Shown here piece after piece: positions 19,341 through 29,789 of a stretch of 64,000 bases of DNA. Below the pieces are notes generated by a model. It did no database searches, was not told the DNA's origin, and worked only from the letters and a program-made list of their open reading frames with translations. Position 1 is the stretch's first letter, and every line of letters starts with the position of its first letter. Source of the stretch: Prorocentrum cordatum (taxonomy: Eukaryota; Sar; Dinophyceae; Prorocentrales; Prorocentraceae). The DNA is taken from NCBI GenBank assembly GCA_963575745.1, contig CAUYUJ010015760.1:766147-830146 (forward strand), given 5' to 3'. Made by a program: the position numbers and the translations under genes.

Positions 19341-19649
19341 TTCCAAGAGGCCTCTAACCCACAACCCAGGCACGGTGGCGAGATGGGCCGTTGGCCATTA
19401 TCGGGAACATGTACTGAGAACCCGAGATCTTCGCCCCAGGAGACCCCAGGAGGGTCAAGAGGTCCCCAAGAAGCTTGGCGACAGATCGCGGGTCGACCGG
19501 TCGATGAGAGCAGAGGAGGAGGAATGAGGAAGAGGCAGGAGGAAATAGAGACTGTTGCCCGCATTATTCATGACCGCCTTGTTGTCTCAATGCGGTTAGC
19601 ACTCGACCAGCTAGAACCTAAGCGCGCGCGAAGCGTGCGCGATGGTTCT

Positions 19650-19775
19650 AGTATATATATATATATACATATATACATATATGTATACATGTATATAAAT
19701 ATACGTACATACATCTACATCAATATATACATGCATACATACATGTATAAATCTGTGTGTATATATATACACTAT
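19650..19775. repeat. (TA)n/(CATA)n microsatellite
   Basis: TATATA, ATACATAT and ACATACAT words fill the stretch. It is flanked by a perfect GC dyad upstream (GCGCGCGAAGCGTGCGCG-like, near 19620-19640). Confidence 0.9.
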
Positions 19776-19989
19776 CTACAAGACTGCAGTGGCGCTTCGC
19801 GCCATGCACCTTGGTACTTGAAGTTTGGTGTGCAGGCGGAATAGCAGGAAGGTCAAACCGACAATTTAGCGATAATTCCTTGTTGCCTTTTTCCGGCATC
19901 GCCGCTAGAATAAGGTTATTCGTTATTTTTCCTCCATGCTTCTTTTTGTATTTTCGCCATACACTGCGCATTCTCCCCATGCTCCGCAG

Positions 19990-20640
19990 CTCTTTTTTTG
20001 CGGAGGCTCCTCCTTGGAGAGCCTTTGGGGGCCTCTCAAAAGTTGTTTCAGGCTTTCTTAAGGCCTTCTGGAGGCCTCCTGGGCGTATTCTGGGGGCCTC
20101 TGGGGGCTTCCTCGGGCCGCCCTGCCTCCAACCGCGGTCTCCCTGAACGACCGGGTCACGATTTGGAATGTTTCGGAGGGCGTCTTGGGGCCATCTTGGG
20201 CCGCCATGGGGCCCTCTGAGGTCCATCTTGGACCCGTTTTGTGCCGTTTTGGGGCTCTCTTGGATTGCCTGGAAGCGCTTTCGGATGACTGTGGGGCGAT
20301 TTTGGATCCTCCCAGGCGGCTTCGGACGCCCAGAAGACCGCCGTCTTGGAGCGTCGGGAAGCCGAAAAGCGGAGAACCCCACAATTCACAAACAAAAATT
20401 GAAAATCAATGATTGTTGCCTCTTGGGGCCTTCTTGGGAGTGCTCTTGGAGGCCTCTTTGGGGCCGTCCTGGAGGCCTCTTGGGCCATCTTGAGGTCACG
20501 TCGGTCACTCTTGGAGCGCTCTTGTGCTGTCTTGGGGGTCTTTGGGACGTCTCCGATGACCCCCCTGATCGCTTGGGTGTGCTGGGAAGGCTTGGCAAAA
20601 CGCCCTGCGAGGCCCGGGGGGCCGCTTCGAGGCCCGTCCG
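19990..20640 (+). repeat. CTTGGGCC degenerate repeat, block 3
   Basis: GGCCTCCTGGGCG, GGCGTCTTGGGGCC, CATCTTGGGCCGCC and CTCTTGGAGGCC words recur every 10-11 bp over 650 bp. Long frames here translate the repeat and are not genes. Confidence 0.85.
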
Positions 20641-20747
20641 GAGGGTCCCAAAGCCCCAGATCCCGGGAGTCCGGTTTTTTTTTTGGGGGGGAGTGACGGG
20701 TTTTCCCCCCGCCCGGGTTTATAAAGAATATGGGAAAAGGATCGATG

Positions 20748-20793
20748 TGTGTATATATATATTATGTATTATATATTTATGTGTACATAGACA

Positions 20794-20834
<41 letters not shown>
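20748..20834. repeat. (TA)n microsatellite
   Basis: Two TA-rich stretches with TATTATGTATTATATATTTA between them, ending in a run of about 20 TA units. Confidence 0.95.
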
Positions 20835-20837
<3 letters not shown>

Positions 20838-21184
20838 GGGGGTGGGGACACAAGCTGAAATCATTTCACCTTCGGGATTATGGTACAGTTTGGGCTGAAC
20901 GTGCGATGGAACAGAAGCCCCAGCATCCCGCCGAGGATTCGACGACGTCGGCACCTGGAACGACAGGCTGACGAAGGACATGTCCACGGGCGTCCGAACA
21001 CGTGAAGTGTTGTCTTCCTCGCCCTGCCCTGATCCCCGCAGCTTCTTTGGCATGAAGCTGGTCACCCGCCGGCGACCAGGGTCAACACGCCAACCCTCTG
21101 TCCTGCGCCCTCGCAATCCGCCTCCCCCTCCTTATCCTGCCTTCCCCCCCTCCTCATCATCCTCCTCCTCATCCTCCTCCTGCT

Positions 21185-21206
21185 TCCTTAGCCATGTTGG
21201 CTCAAG
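21185..21206 (+). other. Dinoflagellate spliced-leader relic in genomic DNA
   Basis: TCCTT then AGCCATGTTGGCTCAAG. From memory the 22-nt leader is NCCGT then AGCCATTTTGGCTCAAG, so 20 of 22 positions agree. It directly follows a TCC-rich pyrimidine tract (21120-21184) and precedes an ORF1-like region. Genomic leaders of this kind are known in dinoflagellates as the signature of a trans-spliced mRNA that was reverse transcribed and reinserted. Confidence 0.8.
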
Positions 21207-21352
21207 TTCAAGCCGCGGGTCCTCGGCGGCTTGAGCTTGGTCGCTGCCGTGAGGACTGGTTCAAGGCTTTCTGCCTTTCAGGTTTGCTCTGCTCGTGTCA
21301 GCTTCTTGGATAGCCGAACGCCCGCCCTGCGGACACCGCGTTACAGAAGGAT

Positions 21353-22424
21353 TTGCCTGCTTCTGTTGATCCAGGCATGGCGGCCGCAGCTTCGGCCTCT
21401 CCTGATGCGGTGCACATCGCCGTGCATGACAGTGATCAAGACATGGACGACCCACACCGCGACAAAGTGCCGCGTCTGGGGGAGCCACCAGCTTGTGCAA
21501 ATGGCGTGCCGTCCGATCCCATGCTGCGCCTGTCGAACGCTGTCAATGGCATCCGCCATGGGATGGCTACGAGAGATGACCAGCGAGGCATGAAGCAGCA
21601 GCTGCACGAGCAGTCTGAGAAGGTCAACACCATCGGCATGCACCCCACCACCCTCGAGGCTGATGTTTCCAACGCCCACAACAACGTCGCGTTGCCGACA
21701 CCGTCCTGAAGGAGAAGTTCGAGATCCTGGAGCAGCGCTACGACAAAACATTGAAGGAGCTGGAGGAGTTGACTCGCAGGTCTGCAGCTGAGGTGGCCTC
21801 TCGTGCATCGTAAACGGCTGGGAGTGCGAGCAGCGGGTCTTCGTCCTCGCGCCTTGCGCAGGCTCAGGACAGCGACCCGCAGAGAGTTTGGATGTGGGGT
21901 TCCCGAGGGCGGTCCTGGCCTTTGTCCTCAAGAAGCACGCTGATGAGTTGTTGGCGCGCCACATCACTGCCGACACCAGTGCCACCGCTAAGGTTCACAA
22001 GTATACCACCGCATACAGCGTTGCTGTCGATTCCGCTGCCACTGACCGCGATATTGTGCAACGCGTGAAGACACTTGGCGTCGCGCGGCTGGACGCGAAG
22101 TTTAATTCTCATGTGGGCTTGGAAGTTCGCCTTGATGTGCCATTGGGAGCCCTTCGCGGTAATCGTACTATGGGCATTATCTGGTCAAAAGTACATGAGA
22201 ACGCAGTTGCCAACAACCTGCGGGGGCAAGGTCATCGCCTCGAAGCGCAATGATTCCGCGGCAAACTGTGGCTGACCCACGGCGAAGAAGCTGGAGCTTT
22301 GTTCACAGTGAAGGGAGTGGCGACCATGCCGATCGACACTCATCCCAACAAGCCGCGTCTGTGCTTCACCGACCAGATGATCAAGGACGTGATTTGCGTG
22401 GTTGAAGCCCGCTCGTGTCTTCAT
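21353..22424 (+). pseudogene. Broken non-LTR ORF1 behind the spliced-leader relic
   Basis: Three frames are needed. 21353-21709 is acidic/Gln-rich and leads into a coiled coil. The coil continues in another frame (EKFEILEQRYDKTLKELEELTR, about 21712-21780; first 20 residues EKFEILEQRYDKTLKELEEL) and ends at a stop near 21810. 21888-22253 has FPRAVLAFVLKKHADELL and AYSVAVDSAATDRDIVQRVK, then LEVRLDVPLGALRGNRTMG, which resembles the RNA-binding core of dinoflagellate non-LTR ORF1. 22259-22424 continues in a third frame (KLWLTHGEEAGALF; FTDQMIKDVICVVE) and stops being recognisable at a (TA)n run. Likely a truncated, retroposed copy without function. Confidence 0.6.
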
Positions 22425-22427
22425 TCT

Positions 22428-22446
22428 ATATATATATATATATACA
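22428..22446. repeat. (TA)n run truncating the ORF1 fragment
   Basis: Short TA microsatellite exactly at the boundary between the ORF1-like frame and the dispersed repeat at 22447. Confidence 0.9.
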
Positions 22447-22610
22447 CTGCTGCCGTCTCGGCTCACGTACTGCACGCAGGTGCAGTGCCGCTTGCCCGCG
22501 GCGCATGGGAAAATGGATCGCTGCCTTCCTCTACCTACAGCAATCATTGCAGGTTCATCTCTTCGGTCGTCAACCTACATGCACCGGTTATCAGCCTGTT
22601 TCTATTTCGC
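22447..22610 (+). repeat. Dispersed repeat R, copy 1 (partner 29113-29275)
   Basis: CTGCTGCCGTCTCGGCTCA, GTGCAGTGCCGC, TTGCCCGCGGCGCATGGGA, CAGGTTC and CAACCTACATGCAC occur in the same order and spacing as at 29113-29275. Both copies follow TA-rich sequence and precede retroelement-type sequence. It could be an untranslated leader or LTR fragment shared by two elements. Confidence 0.75.
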
Positions 22611-22749
22611 TTTCCTCTGTGGCACCCCGCGCCGTCTTTGACTCGGCCGCGCTGCGCAGGGCCCCGCGGGGGCCGGCGCCCCTGCGCGCGCTGGATCTTC
22701 GACGGAGCGCGGGCGCCACGGCGCCGCGGAGAGGGCGACGGGGCATGCG

Positions 22750-24180
22750 ATGCCGCCCCCCCCCCTTGCCAGGCGACGACAGCGCCGATGCGCGACTTGA
22801 GGCTGAATTCGAAGCCATCATGGACCCCTTAGTCGCGCCCCCCGCGCCGGCGCCTTCTCGCGCGCCAGGGCTTGGACATGGCGCCCAGCTGACCATGGCG
22901 TCTACTGGCGCCACCTTGAGTTCGGAACCCTCGCTTGTGGAAACACCCGCGGTTGCCCCCGTGGCCGCCGCTAGATTCGCCTCGCCTCCTTCTCCTCCAA
23001 CCTTCTCTGGAAACGCCCGCGGTTGTGGCGCCGGCGAAACGTCTCCCCAGAGCGCTTCCGCGTGGCGCCGTTGCCGGGGCGCGCGGCGTCTCGCGCGCCC
23101 CACTGCGGCTTCCGTTTCAGAACGCGCGCGAGTCGTAGAAGGTCGCACTGGGCGGACCTCGCAGCGCAGAGCCCCCGAGCGGCATCACATCTAGTCTCCA
23201 TATATGGGGCAACATCCGCAGCCCCCCCCCTGAGGCGCCCACGGCGGAGTTCCCTGCGGCGCGACGCTGCGCCGCAAGCATCGCCCTCGGCCACTGATCT
23301 GGCAGAGCTTAGAGACCATGTTGAAACACACGACCCAAGAGTTGTAGGATCTTGTTGCACATGCAGCAACACTGGGGCAAGAGCCCCAGAACGCCCTTGC
23401 CCTCGCCGACGCTCGGATCGCTGAAGATCGATCGGTCCTCGCCCAGGTCCAGCATCTTGTCGACCGCATGGAGTCGCACCGAGGTTCCGGCTCCATTGCA
23501 ATTCAGACGCTCCACGACTACCTCCTTGCAGCGGGGGCCCAATTCGTGAGCGTTAGAGACGCGGGCAATGCCGCTGTCCAGGCACTGCACGACGAGCTCC
23601 TGACAGTGCGGCAGGCTTTTTTCAACTGAGGTACATGGGACTACGGATCAACAGCTTCGCGATGGCCCCATGGCGCTTCATGATCACGTTGATGTCACCA
23701 CTGCCAACCTCCACTTCGAGAATGCCACAACCACGTCCGAGTTGCACGGCAAGCTGTGCGCTGACGAGATGGCTATTGCTCAGCGTCTGGATGCATCAGA
23801 GGGACGCGTGCCAGCGCATGAGAACCGAGTCTCCACGGTCGAGCAGCAGTTACCTGACATGCAGGCCGCGCTGGCTAAGTTGCATGTTGTGCGGGCCCAG
23901 ACTGGCCAGCTGGGCGCCCCAACTTCGGTTTGCGACTTTGCTCCCCTCGCTGCCGAGATGGCCGTGGCATGGTAGGCGGCGGGCCACGGGCAGTTGCGAC
24001 TCGCCCAGATCCCTCAAGAAAGACGCTGAAGAGGCGCGGTCGGAGGATGTCCTCACCCGTTGGGGACTAAAGCGCGAAGCACAGAGCCGACGATTCCAGG
24101 GCCTAGAACATCGGCCGGACCGGCCCCCCCCAGCGAACGCATGATACCAACGACGAGGCACGTGGTCTACAACTGAGTGT
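22750..24180 (+). pseudogene. Decayed gag N-terminal region (coiled coil) of an LTR-type element
   Basis: Pro/Ala-rich frame from about 22750 (DDSADARLEAEFEAIMD) followed by helical stretches split over frames. 23670-23975 has a heptad-like segment (ENRVSTVEQQLPDMQAALAK), and 24188 continues with QNHLAAAEATMKARV. I infer the N-terminal part of the gag that becomes recognisable downstream. No intact start or single frame survives. Confidence 0.4.
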
Positions 24181-24187
24181 CGGGCAG

Positions 24188-26499
24188 TTGCAGAACCATC
24201 TCGCGGCCGCCGAAGCCACCATGAAGGCTCGCGTTAGCGACGCCAAGATCCGTTGCCCTTCGCAACCTCCAGACCCAGCCACCGACGGTGCCCCAGCCCT
24301 CGCCGATGGAAACATCCGCGCAGGACAGCCGCGACGCACGTCACCAGGAGGTGCCTCTGCAGCAGCGTCAAAGCAGACACGTCACGTATCTCCTGTGCGT
24401 GCGCCATTGCCGATGTCAGTAATCCCGCCCCAGAATCTATTACGGCATTCTCTTGGTGGCACCACCCAGATCAAGGAACCAGACACTGCGCGTATTCCCC
24501 AACTGCCAGGCATCATTCAGTTACAGGAGCGGCAGCAGATGGTCAGGGACAATTTGGCCAGCGCCTCAGGACGCTCTGCCAAGGCATGCGCAGTCCTTTG
24601 TGTTGCCGAACAACCTGGCACTACATTGGAGGACCTACAGGACAGTAGCGATTTCGAGAGCATCGACTGTACGCTTGCCGCTGGACAATCAGCTGTTCTC
24701 AATACTGAGCTCTGTTTCAGAATGGGGAACATCAAAGCTCAAGAGCGCAAAGCCGACCGCATGTTGAAAGGTATACAGGTCCATTGGACTATGCGGCAAT
24801 CCTACAAGGTTGCCGACGTCGACGACCTGACGCCCGACTTCGACGTCTACAATTTATTCGCATGCAGGGCGAGGATATCAAACGCTCCACTGTGGATCGG
24901 GGCAGTTTACTTTGGGCATGCCGTGGCCCACCGGACGCGAAGATACTCGAGTCATTGTTCCGAGCTCAAATCCGCGGACATCCATGGATGGATGACGCAA
25001 GACATGCGCGGCTACAATATGATAAAATCGAATGACCCCAATCGCACCTACGATTGGTTGCGAGAACGCGTTTTGGCCAACGTCGAGATGCGCCGACTCG
25101 AACGCGACCGGTGCAACCTCAAGAACGAGACGACTCGTCACGAATTGGCCACATGCGCAGCATGCGAGGCAGGTCGTTGCAAAAACGGCGGACGGCGCAG
25201 ATTGCTGCGCGCTGGCTCTGGCAACCGTTCCACGCCGCGACCTCGCGGGCGCGCGTCGCTGGCCGGCGCGGATGCCCGCGAGAAGGCCTTCCGCGGGACG
25301 AGGCGCGCAGCAGCCGCCCAAAGACGGAGGCGCCAAGAAGTTCTGTCTCTCCTTCGCAAAACACGGCGCCTACCCGCGAGAAGACCGGCGCAGATGGCCT
25401 TGCGCTGCGAAGTGCAGCTTCTTTGCTGGCCCAGGCGCGCGCTGCGAGCAGGGCGACGACTGCCGCTGCGCCCGCGCAGCGTGGGGCACCGAGACCCCCG
25501 AGAGAAGCCTTGGCCGCGCCCGCAGTCAGGGCAGCCGCGACGGTGCGTCCATCCCTGGACGTGCGGGGGGCAATCGACACTGCCCGCGCGGGGGGTGTCA
25601 GGGCTCGCGGAGTCCGGGGGGGCCGCGGGCGGATTTCCCAGGCGCCGATGGATTTGCGCTGGAAGGCGCGGCGCTCGCAACAGTCCCGTTCTCCTTCGCG
25701 GGGCAGCAGCCGCGGATGCAGTCGAGGGCGTTCGCGCGGCGACAGCGGCGGCGGCAGCAGCGGCAGCGAACGGTCACCTTCGACGCGCCACAGGAACCCA
25801 TCCCCTGCAGCGACGCGATGCGTTCGACGACGGGACCGAACGCGCGCGATTCGCGCAAAGACCTTGGCGGCAGTATCCACGAGCGCCACCGCAGCGCAAC
25901 GACCACAGCACTTACGTTTCGACCGCGACAACATCGATGTCATCACCCACCCTGTGCCCAAACTGCAAATGGCCAAATTGTACGCCGTGGCCGACGAGGG
26001 TGACCCGGCTGCTGCGCGCGACCCGCCACCGGACATGCGGCTGCAGGACGGCGCCGAGGCGCTCCGAGCCTGCCAGCTCGAGGCGCAAAAGTGGCGCGAT
26101 GACCTTGCCACCCCGGCCAGACGCGCCACGGCGCCAGCCCTGCCGCCCGACGACGGCCCGGCGTCGGCGACAAAACCCACGACCGAGCCTGCAACGGCGA
26201 CCCGGTCAACAGCAGCGTTGTCACGGACGTGGATTTTGGACAGTTGTTCTGCTAGCTGCGTCCAGGACAAGGCCGACCTCGCACAACGCGAAGCCACCGA
26301 CGTGCACGTGGGGCGCGAGGATATTTTGGAAACAGCCAATGATGACAGGATCGTCGACGAGCACGATTAATTGAAGCTCCCACAAATTGGGCTATCCAAC
26401 TCCGCCCTTGCGATGGACGTCTGTCCTTCGGCACCGTCAGTGGGGCAACTGGTGCGAGGCGACGGCCTTCGACAATTGCGGGGTCCACAATCGGGCTAA
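24188..26499 (+). pseudogene. Copia-type gag and protease, frameshifted
   Basis: Gag lies in one frame to about 25140: DPNRTYDWLRERVLANVEM and RRLERDRCNL match the helical end of dinoflagellate copia gag as I know it. The next frame (about 25190-25560) has cysteine clusters, including CSFFAGPGARCEQGDDCRCA (25413-25472), a CCCH-like finger with the final His replaced. A third frame gives the protease: WILDSCSASCVQDK (26230), where copia proteases have D-S/T-G, so Gly is replaced by Cys. LETANDD then follows, an in-frame TAA at 26368, and KLPQIGLSNSALAMD and PSVGQLV afterwards. Multiple shifts, a stop and the altered active site mean it is dead. No integrase is convincingly visible downstream. 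Confidence 0.65.
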
Positions 26500-28560
26500 T
26501 TTCTGCAGGACTCACAGGGCCAATGGCATAAGGTTGCCGTGCGCAACCGCATCTTAGGGCTCAACTTCAACGACCCTGATCGGATGCCACCGCCGAAGTT
26601 GTTCGCCGAGTCGCAAGCGCCAGGACACCTCCAACAGTCCCTGCAAGGTGGGCGCGCTGATGAGCACCCATACATATGTTGGCGCTGCAAAAGCACGGAG
26701 AACCCTCCGCCTCCAACGCCGGCGAGTGATCGACCGCAACCACATCATGATCATTGCCCGCGCCGACGAGTTCAGTTCTCACGCGGTGGAGCCGACTACT
26801 GGATTTGACCAGCTTCACTGGAGATGCCGCTCTTTTTGCCAGCCGAAACCCCAAATGCCAAGAAGACAACGGAGACCGCTAAGACTTCCAGGCCTGTCAC
26901 TGCTGTCGCCTGCCCTCGTCCTTCCTCGCTCGGTCCCTCCATCCGTTTGCGCGCGCGCGTTGTCATGAATCTCTCGCGCCATAGCTCGGCGGGCTCTAAT
27001 CGTCCAGGACTTTGTGCATTGCGAAAGTTGTGGGGCGACTCGAGCGCGGCCGATGTGTCACTTCAGGGACACTTCCAGTAAACATTCCCGTTGCATCAGG
27101 ATCGGCCGGACGACAGTCCCGCGCAGGCACAGCAAATTGGCGCATCTATCTCCACGGCTGACGCCAATCATTCTCCGCGCCTATCTGCAGAGATCGACGC
27201 CGAGGGATCCTTTGAGTCTCAAGGACCCAAGCCTGACCCAGGAGGCTCCGAATCTGCTGCCGCCCCCACTCAGGAACATATCGTCGAAGTACTTCGTGCC
27301 GATAGCGATAACATCCTGCAGGATGACGAGAGGTCCGCGAAGGAGACGGCGCTCGTGGAGCAGACAGCAGATCATGGCCGAGCATCCTGGCACTGCCTCA
27401 GCACGCCTATCTCGCGGAGGCACTGCGATGGGCGATCTCCCCGATCCCATGACCGATAAGGGGTGCGAATCTCTTTCCGCCGATCTGGCCACCGATAGCG
27501 CTCGCGCGATCCCTGCTCGGGCCCTCCGCGATCTCGGTCGTGAGTTGAGCGCCAGTGGAGACACCCGCGAGCGGATCGAAAAACTGGCCCAGGCAGGAGC
27601 ACCCGAAATTCAGACGAACACTCTAGCGCGCACCGAAATCCTTGCAAATATCGATGAGCACATCTGCAAGATGCGTGCGAACGCCCTCCAGTCGGCGAAG
27701 CGGGTCAGGACCGCGTGACCTCGGCGCAGCTCAGGGCGAGGCCCCGCACTGCTGCGACCACTGCGGGGGGGCAAGCCTTCGGCAAGGGGATTGTTCCGGT
27801 CACCCACCCCCGATCTACCCCGCCACCCTCTCCCGCCTCCGCCGCGCCGCGATGGGTCTGCCATGGGCGGTGCGTCTTCCGGCGGCCCTTCTCCTGGCGG
27901 CGCAGACTGGGGCGGCGGGGCCGCAGCAGCTGCCGCTCCGATCGCGGCGGGAGCGCGGAGGCCGATTTCTCCACCGCGCCCGCCGCAAGGCTCGCAGCGC
28001 ATGATCACCAAGCGCGCTCGGAGCAGCATCCGCAGGGTGCTCGCTCCGGCGGCGGCGCAACATCCTCGACCACTACCGCGGCAGCACATGCCGTTGCTGG
28101 TCGTGCTATCTGAACAACTGGACTTAGATCGAAGAGAACGATTGGTCATTTATTTGGGTTGATAATGTTGCTATTCGCACTCTTGGACAGTTTGACAATC
28201 GTAGCAATCGTACTTGGGATCCCGCATGCTGTGACCAAAATATGTTTCGTTCATTGAGTTGGCAAATGCAGCGCTTACATTGCCATGCGAATGACTGCTG
28301 TCTGGGTCTATGCATCTATATTCTTATGTCACAGACAGGTTCTCAGATTTCGACGATTGACTTTTTGGTGACATCAAGAGCATGAAAGCACCCAGGCAGG
28401 TCGCCCGTCGGAAAATGCGACCAGGCCATCCATTCTATTCGTTCATGGGATGTCGGAGACACAGAGTACGACACATGCAAAACAAGATCCCTATGACTCT
28501 TATTTGGGTATTTTTCTAGCTGTTGATGGCCATCGCATAACTCGGGGGCCTGGGGCGCCT
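26500..28560 (+). other. Retroelement-like spacer, unrecognised frames
   Basis: The frame 27014-27718 has a Cys/His-rich start (HCESCGATRARPMCHF) and a helical, charged C-terminus (LGRELSASGDTRERIEKLAQ). It could be a zinc/preintegrase remnant or an ORF1 remnant; I cannot decide. 27720-28110 is Ala/Pro/Arg-rich low complexity. 28150-28560 has lower GC and no supported frame. Confidence 0.3.
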
Positions 28561-29112
28561 CGCGCACGACGTCGTAGCAATGTTTTAGTTGATCAGTTGT
28601 CGCAACAACTTTGATCAGAATGCCAAGATGCTTTTGGGCCTGGAGTGCCTCTTGAAATCAGAGCTTTGGGTTGCTATGCGCCCGCGCGACTTGAGTTCCC
28701 TTGCGCGCGGCGTATTGCGTGCCGGTGGAAACACCCGCGTCTGTCCCTTCGACGCGGCATCGTTTTCAACTTCTCCTATTCCTCGCTCTCCCGACCTCGT
28801 CACCTGTGGAGAAGGGGGGTCGCCCGGGGGGGCCGAAGCTTTTTTGGGGGGGCGCACCCTAGGCCCACTAAACGCGGGTAGACTCCCCCAAGTACACTGC
28901 GTGACGTGGTTCGTCCTCCCCCTCTGTTTCCTAGCCGTGGCGGCCTTGTCTGGAGGTTGCAGGGGATGTGATGATATGTTGAGTGAACCTCGCACCTCTG
29001 TTCCAGAGCCCTGCTGTTGTCTCTCGTGGGCCCGAGGCCCACGTGGGGCGGGCGGGATTCGGGGCGGCGTGCGTGCGTGCGCGTGCGAAATCCGCTCATA
29101 TCATCACTATAT

Positions 29113-29275
29113 CCATACATGCTGCTGTCGTCTCGGCTCAGGCACTGGAAATATGTGCAGCGCCGCCTGCCCGCGGCGCACGGGAGAAGGGGTCGCCACC
29201 CTCTCCTTTGCCTTCCTCTGCGAATGGCAACCCATGCAGGTTCGACTCTACGGCCGTTAACCTACATGCACAAGA
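29113..29275 (+). repeat. Dispersed repeat R, copy 2 (partner 22447-22610)
   Basis: CTGCTGTCGTCTCGGCTCA, GTGCAGCGCCGCC, TGCCCGCGGCGCACGGGA, CAGGTTC and TAACCTACATGCAC. Same orientation as copy 1; the middle has length differences. Confidence 0.75.
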
Positions 29276-29578
29276 TTGAGGCGCCCCTGCGCAATGGAGT
29301 ACCAGTGCCATTTCAGAAGAGGCCACGCGGCCGAGTGCACGATGCTCAGGGCGATGATGAAGCCTGGTGCGATGACGACGAGCACGTGGACAGCGACTGC
29401 CACGCGGGTCCCGCGTTTTTTCTCGCGCGGAGGAGGCATTGCGATGAAGGTCCCTGTGAGTAAGTGCGCCCGGGTGCGTTTGCCGCCAGGTCAGCGAGAG
29501 GTCATTTCGCATTCAGATGCCAGCGCCTCGTCCGCAGAGCGCGCGCGCGCCGCCGTGTCCGCCCTCCTCTTTGTCTGG

Positions 29579-29645
29579 CTCCCCCTCCTCCTCCTCCTCC
29601 TCCTCCTCCTCCTCCTCCTCCTCCTCCTCCTTCTCCTCCTCCACT
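29579..29645. repeat. (TCC)n microsatellite upstream of the second non-LTR element
   Basis: Near-perfect TCC run. It lies about 150 bp before the first element-like sequence, in the same orientation as the TCC tracts next to the other elements. Confidence 0.95.
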
Positions 29646-29789
29646 CCTTCGGCTTCGAGCGCGTCTTCGAGGTCCAGCAGCGCAGGTGACTTGCCTCCTG
29701 TGCTCCCGTCCTCCTGCAGGCCATTCGCGCCCGCGCGCAAGTTTTCGGTGTTTCCCTAGAACGCCAGGCCTGTTTTAGGCGCGGGGTAT

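Noticed and set aside
25119-26339. 406-codon open frame on the minus strand
   Set aside because: It lies opposite readable copia-type gag/protease fragments on the + strand and has only R/A/S-rich composition. Long antisense frames are expected at this GC content.
27014-27718. Integrase zinc domain at HCESCGATRARPMCHF
   Set aside because: Spacing of His and Cys does not fit the copia preintegrase finger well and no DDE core follows; kept only as an unrecognised frame.
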